DNA of 60,644 bases from Granulicella mallensis (GTDB lineage Bacteria > Acidobacteriota > Terriglobia > Terriglobales > Acidobacteriaceae), in assembly GCF_014203225.1 (NCBI RefSeq), contig NZ_JACHIO010000030.1, forward strand, positions 1 through 60,644. The letters are read 5' to 3'. Below the pieces are notes generated by a model that did not search any database, was not told the DNA's origin, and worked only from the letters and a program-made list of their open reading frames with translations. This document shows positions 59,107 through 60,644 of this stretch, piece by piece. Numbering within the stretch: the first letter of the stretch is position 1; every line of letters begins with the position of its first letter. The translations under genes were made by a program, and so were the position numbers.

Positions 59107-59133
59107 AAAATGTGTAAATTTTCACATTTTTTT
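59107..59133. promoter_or_regulatory. AT-rich inverted repeat before methyltransferase-like gene
   Basis: AAAATGTG (59107-59114) and CACATTTT (59123-59130) pair around an 8-base loop TAAATTTT, followed by TTT. It could be an operator or a weak terminator, 15 bases before the GTG start at 59148. Confidence 0.35.
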
Positions 59134-59147
59134 GAGACCAGGCTACA

Positions 59148-60577
59148 GTGCGCTTCGCGACTCTCGACGACACGGTGTTGAATCAATGGTGCTCATACGC
59201 AAAATCCTGCTACGGAACCAAGACGCCCGCTGATCTCAAAATTGCATATCTCAGTGGTTCTGAGCCTGAGAACGACCTGATCGTCCTCCTAGACCTTGGC
59301 ATCGACATAGCAAATGTATGGGCATTCGAACAAGAAGCTTCGTTGTACAAGGCCGCACTCGCGAAAGCACACGCCCTCCATCCCAGCCTTAAAGTCTATC
59401 CCGGAAAAATCGAGACCTTCGCTGCTTCCTCGAATATGCGGTTTGACATTATCTATTTAGATTTCACGGGAGCACTATTCAGCGCAGCGAGTAAACCGTT
59501 TAGGGCTTTGCACGGAATCCTCGAGAACCATGCTCTCTCGACGCTTGGTGTTCTTATCGTCAACACTGCGGAGCCTGAACAAACCCCGGACTCGGTCGAC
59601 CTTCTGGCTAGATATTTTCAGAATCAGCTTTGGGTCGAAGCGACTGTCTATGGAGAGAAGAGGGCGGATGGTTCTCCGATTGAACATTATGTTGAAGGTC
59701 CCGACTCCTACGGATTTGAACTGCAGAAGTTGAAATCTCTCGTCGAAGAAAACTTTGGTGCAGCGTATTCAGCATTTGCTACGCAGTATCCTGCGCTCTA
59801 CGCGAACTACATCCAACCAGCCCCTGGTGTGATGTCCGACACTGTCGCCAAAAAGAGGTTCTTCAATCCCGATCAAAAGGCCATGAATGCAGAAATTGAT
59901 CGATTCTCCAATGCTGATGCTTTCCTCTTCATTTTTTTGGCGATCAAGCTTCAGCAGACATCGATACAGAGAAGGGGGACATCAAACTGGGCTCTGACCT
60001 GTTGTTATCCCCTTACGACTATCCCTTGCAGCATTTCTTGCTGGGACTATCGGAGAACAACGGAAAGGACGCGAGGTCGTTGCTCGGGTTTTTCATAGAA
60101 AAAGAGAACGGCATATCTCGCTCTCGAGCACTCTCGGCATTCGATGTTTTGCGTTCTATTCTTGAGGGGTACTGGGATGTGCTTTCACCTGAGCTCGCCA
60201 CAACTCTTAAAGAAGTCTACAGAGCACTCCCCGATAGGAATGGTGGGCTGTTCTGCGATGTCCCGATGATCCATCTTTGGGCTGAGGCGGCACTGTACCA
60301 GCTGGGCTTCCCTTACCACGTTAACACTCGCCACCATTGGCGAGCGACCTACAAGGCAAAGGCCCGCCGCATGTACATTGATAGCTTCGTGCTCGATCAA
60401 TGCAGGTCTTTCTACGATCGAATGCCCATGATCGAACTGCATGGAAAGATTCTTTCGAAATTTGATATGCAAGTCATGTCAAGAATTTGTATTGACGCGA
60501 TCTGTAAGGCTAGAGGCGAGATGGTTCCTCAGTTGTATTCAGGGGGCAATCTAGGGCGTGTTCACACTATTGGCTAG
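59148..60577 (+). pseudogene. Frameshifted, IS-truncated methyltransferase-like gene
   Basis: The first frame (GTG at 59148) encodes a class I methyltransferase-like fold: LKIAYLSGSEPENDLIVLLD, then NVWAFEQEASLYKAALAKA, YPGKIETFAA and RFDIIYLDFTG, in the place of the nucleotide-binding strands. Coding continues in another frame from about 59940 (DTEKGDIKLGSDLLLSPYDY, then FFIEKENGIS) to 60577. The switch coincides with a run of seven T (59932-59938), so a one-base length change would restore one long protein of about 475 residues. The last residues overlap the probable insertion-sequence end near 60552. The substrate is not known. Confidence 0.6.
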
Positions 60578-60644
60578 ACTTCTGTTAACCTGTTCGTACC
60601 GATGGAACTGACAGAGGCGCAGTATGAACGGATCAAGGAAGCGT
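60552..60644 (+). mobile_element. Left end of an insertion sequence
   Basis: GGGCGTGTTCACACTATTGG at about 60552 looks like a terminal inverted repeat, and a transposase reading frame starts 50 bases later. It lies in the C-terminal end of the methyltransferase-like gene. The right end is outside the window, so the boundary is approximate and the target duplication cannot be checked. Confidence 0.5.
60602..60644 (+). CDS. Transposase, N-terminal fragment (cut by window end)
   Basis: Only 14 residues are visible (MELTEAQYERIKEA). The LTxxQYERI opening is typical of the DUF4096/IS5-type transposases, which bind the terminal repeats with this N-terminal domain. The frame runs off the window end. 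The family call rests on this short match and on the inverted-repeat-like sequence before it. Confidence 0.5.
   Translation, partial: MELTEAQYERIKEA

Overview
The window looks like chromosome of a member of the Acidobacteriota (a Granulicella/Terriglobus/Edaphobacter-like soil bacterium). This is inferred from four very large Oar-type TonB-dependent receptors with an N-terminal carboxypeptidase-regulatory-like domain and no SusD partner, many secreted glycan-acting enzymes, large nested-palindrome intergenic repeats, and gene content; no rRNA marker is present to confirm it.

Layout. (1) 1-5360: an intergenic inverted-repeat element, a DUF155/RMD1-like membrane protein, htpG, a GT1 glycosyltransferase, and a 240-bp palindromic repeat. 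(2) 5361-12320: a transmembrane regulator divergent from a TonB-dependent receptor, then a secreted phosphodiesterase and a second copy of the palindromic repeat. (3) 12377-19705: housekeeping genes (small basic protein, a two-gene split metH, a DUF763 protein, dinB, a NUDIX hydrolase). (4) 19743-25330: a decayed receptor/regulator locus, followed by a five-gene orphan vgrG cluster whose four downstream genes I do not recognise. (5) 25386-36464: a glycan locus with a secreted chitobiase-repeat protein, a receptor, a GH2 enzyme and a divergent regulator. (6) 36500-40500: GT1 glycosyltransferase, selO, a small secreted protein and a broken cytochrome c fragment. (7) 40542-47590: a sulfatase-receptor-GH16 run that looks like a polysaccharide locus. 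(8) 48191-49192: a lone class I terpene synthase. (9) 49357-56182: a CadC-like membrane regulator divergent from a phosphoesterase and a fourth receptor. (10) 56520-60644: a degraded AraC gene, a NERD-domain helicase, a tRNA-Leu-like remnant, a frameshifted methyltransferase-like gene and the left end of an insertion sequence. This last stretch looks like a decaying genomic island.

The strongest recurring theme is a two-part module: a TonB-dependent receptor or its glycan operon transcribed away from a membrane-spanning regulator. The regulator has a DNA-binding-like N-terminal domain, one transmembrane helix and a large periplasmic domain. Two intact copies (5361-10546 and 27570-36464) and one fossil (19777-20475) share the same periplasmic domain, which I cannot assign to a named family. 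A fourth pair (49357-56182) uses a CadC-type winged helix with a TolB-like propeller. A reasonable inference is that each regulator senses a periplasmic ligand brought in by its receptor and controls the neighbouring operon directly, without a separate sigma/anti-sigma pair.

Most gene ends carry long, nearly perfect hairpins with little or no T tract.
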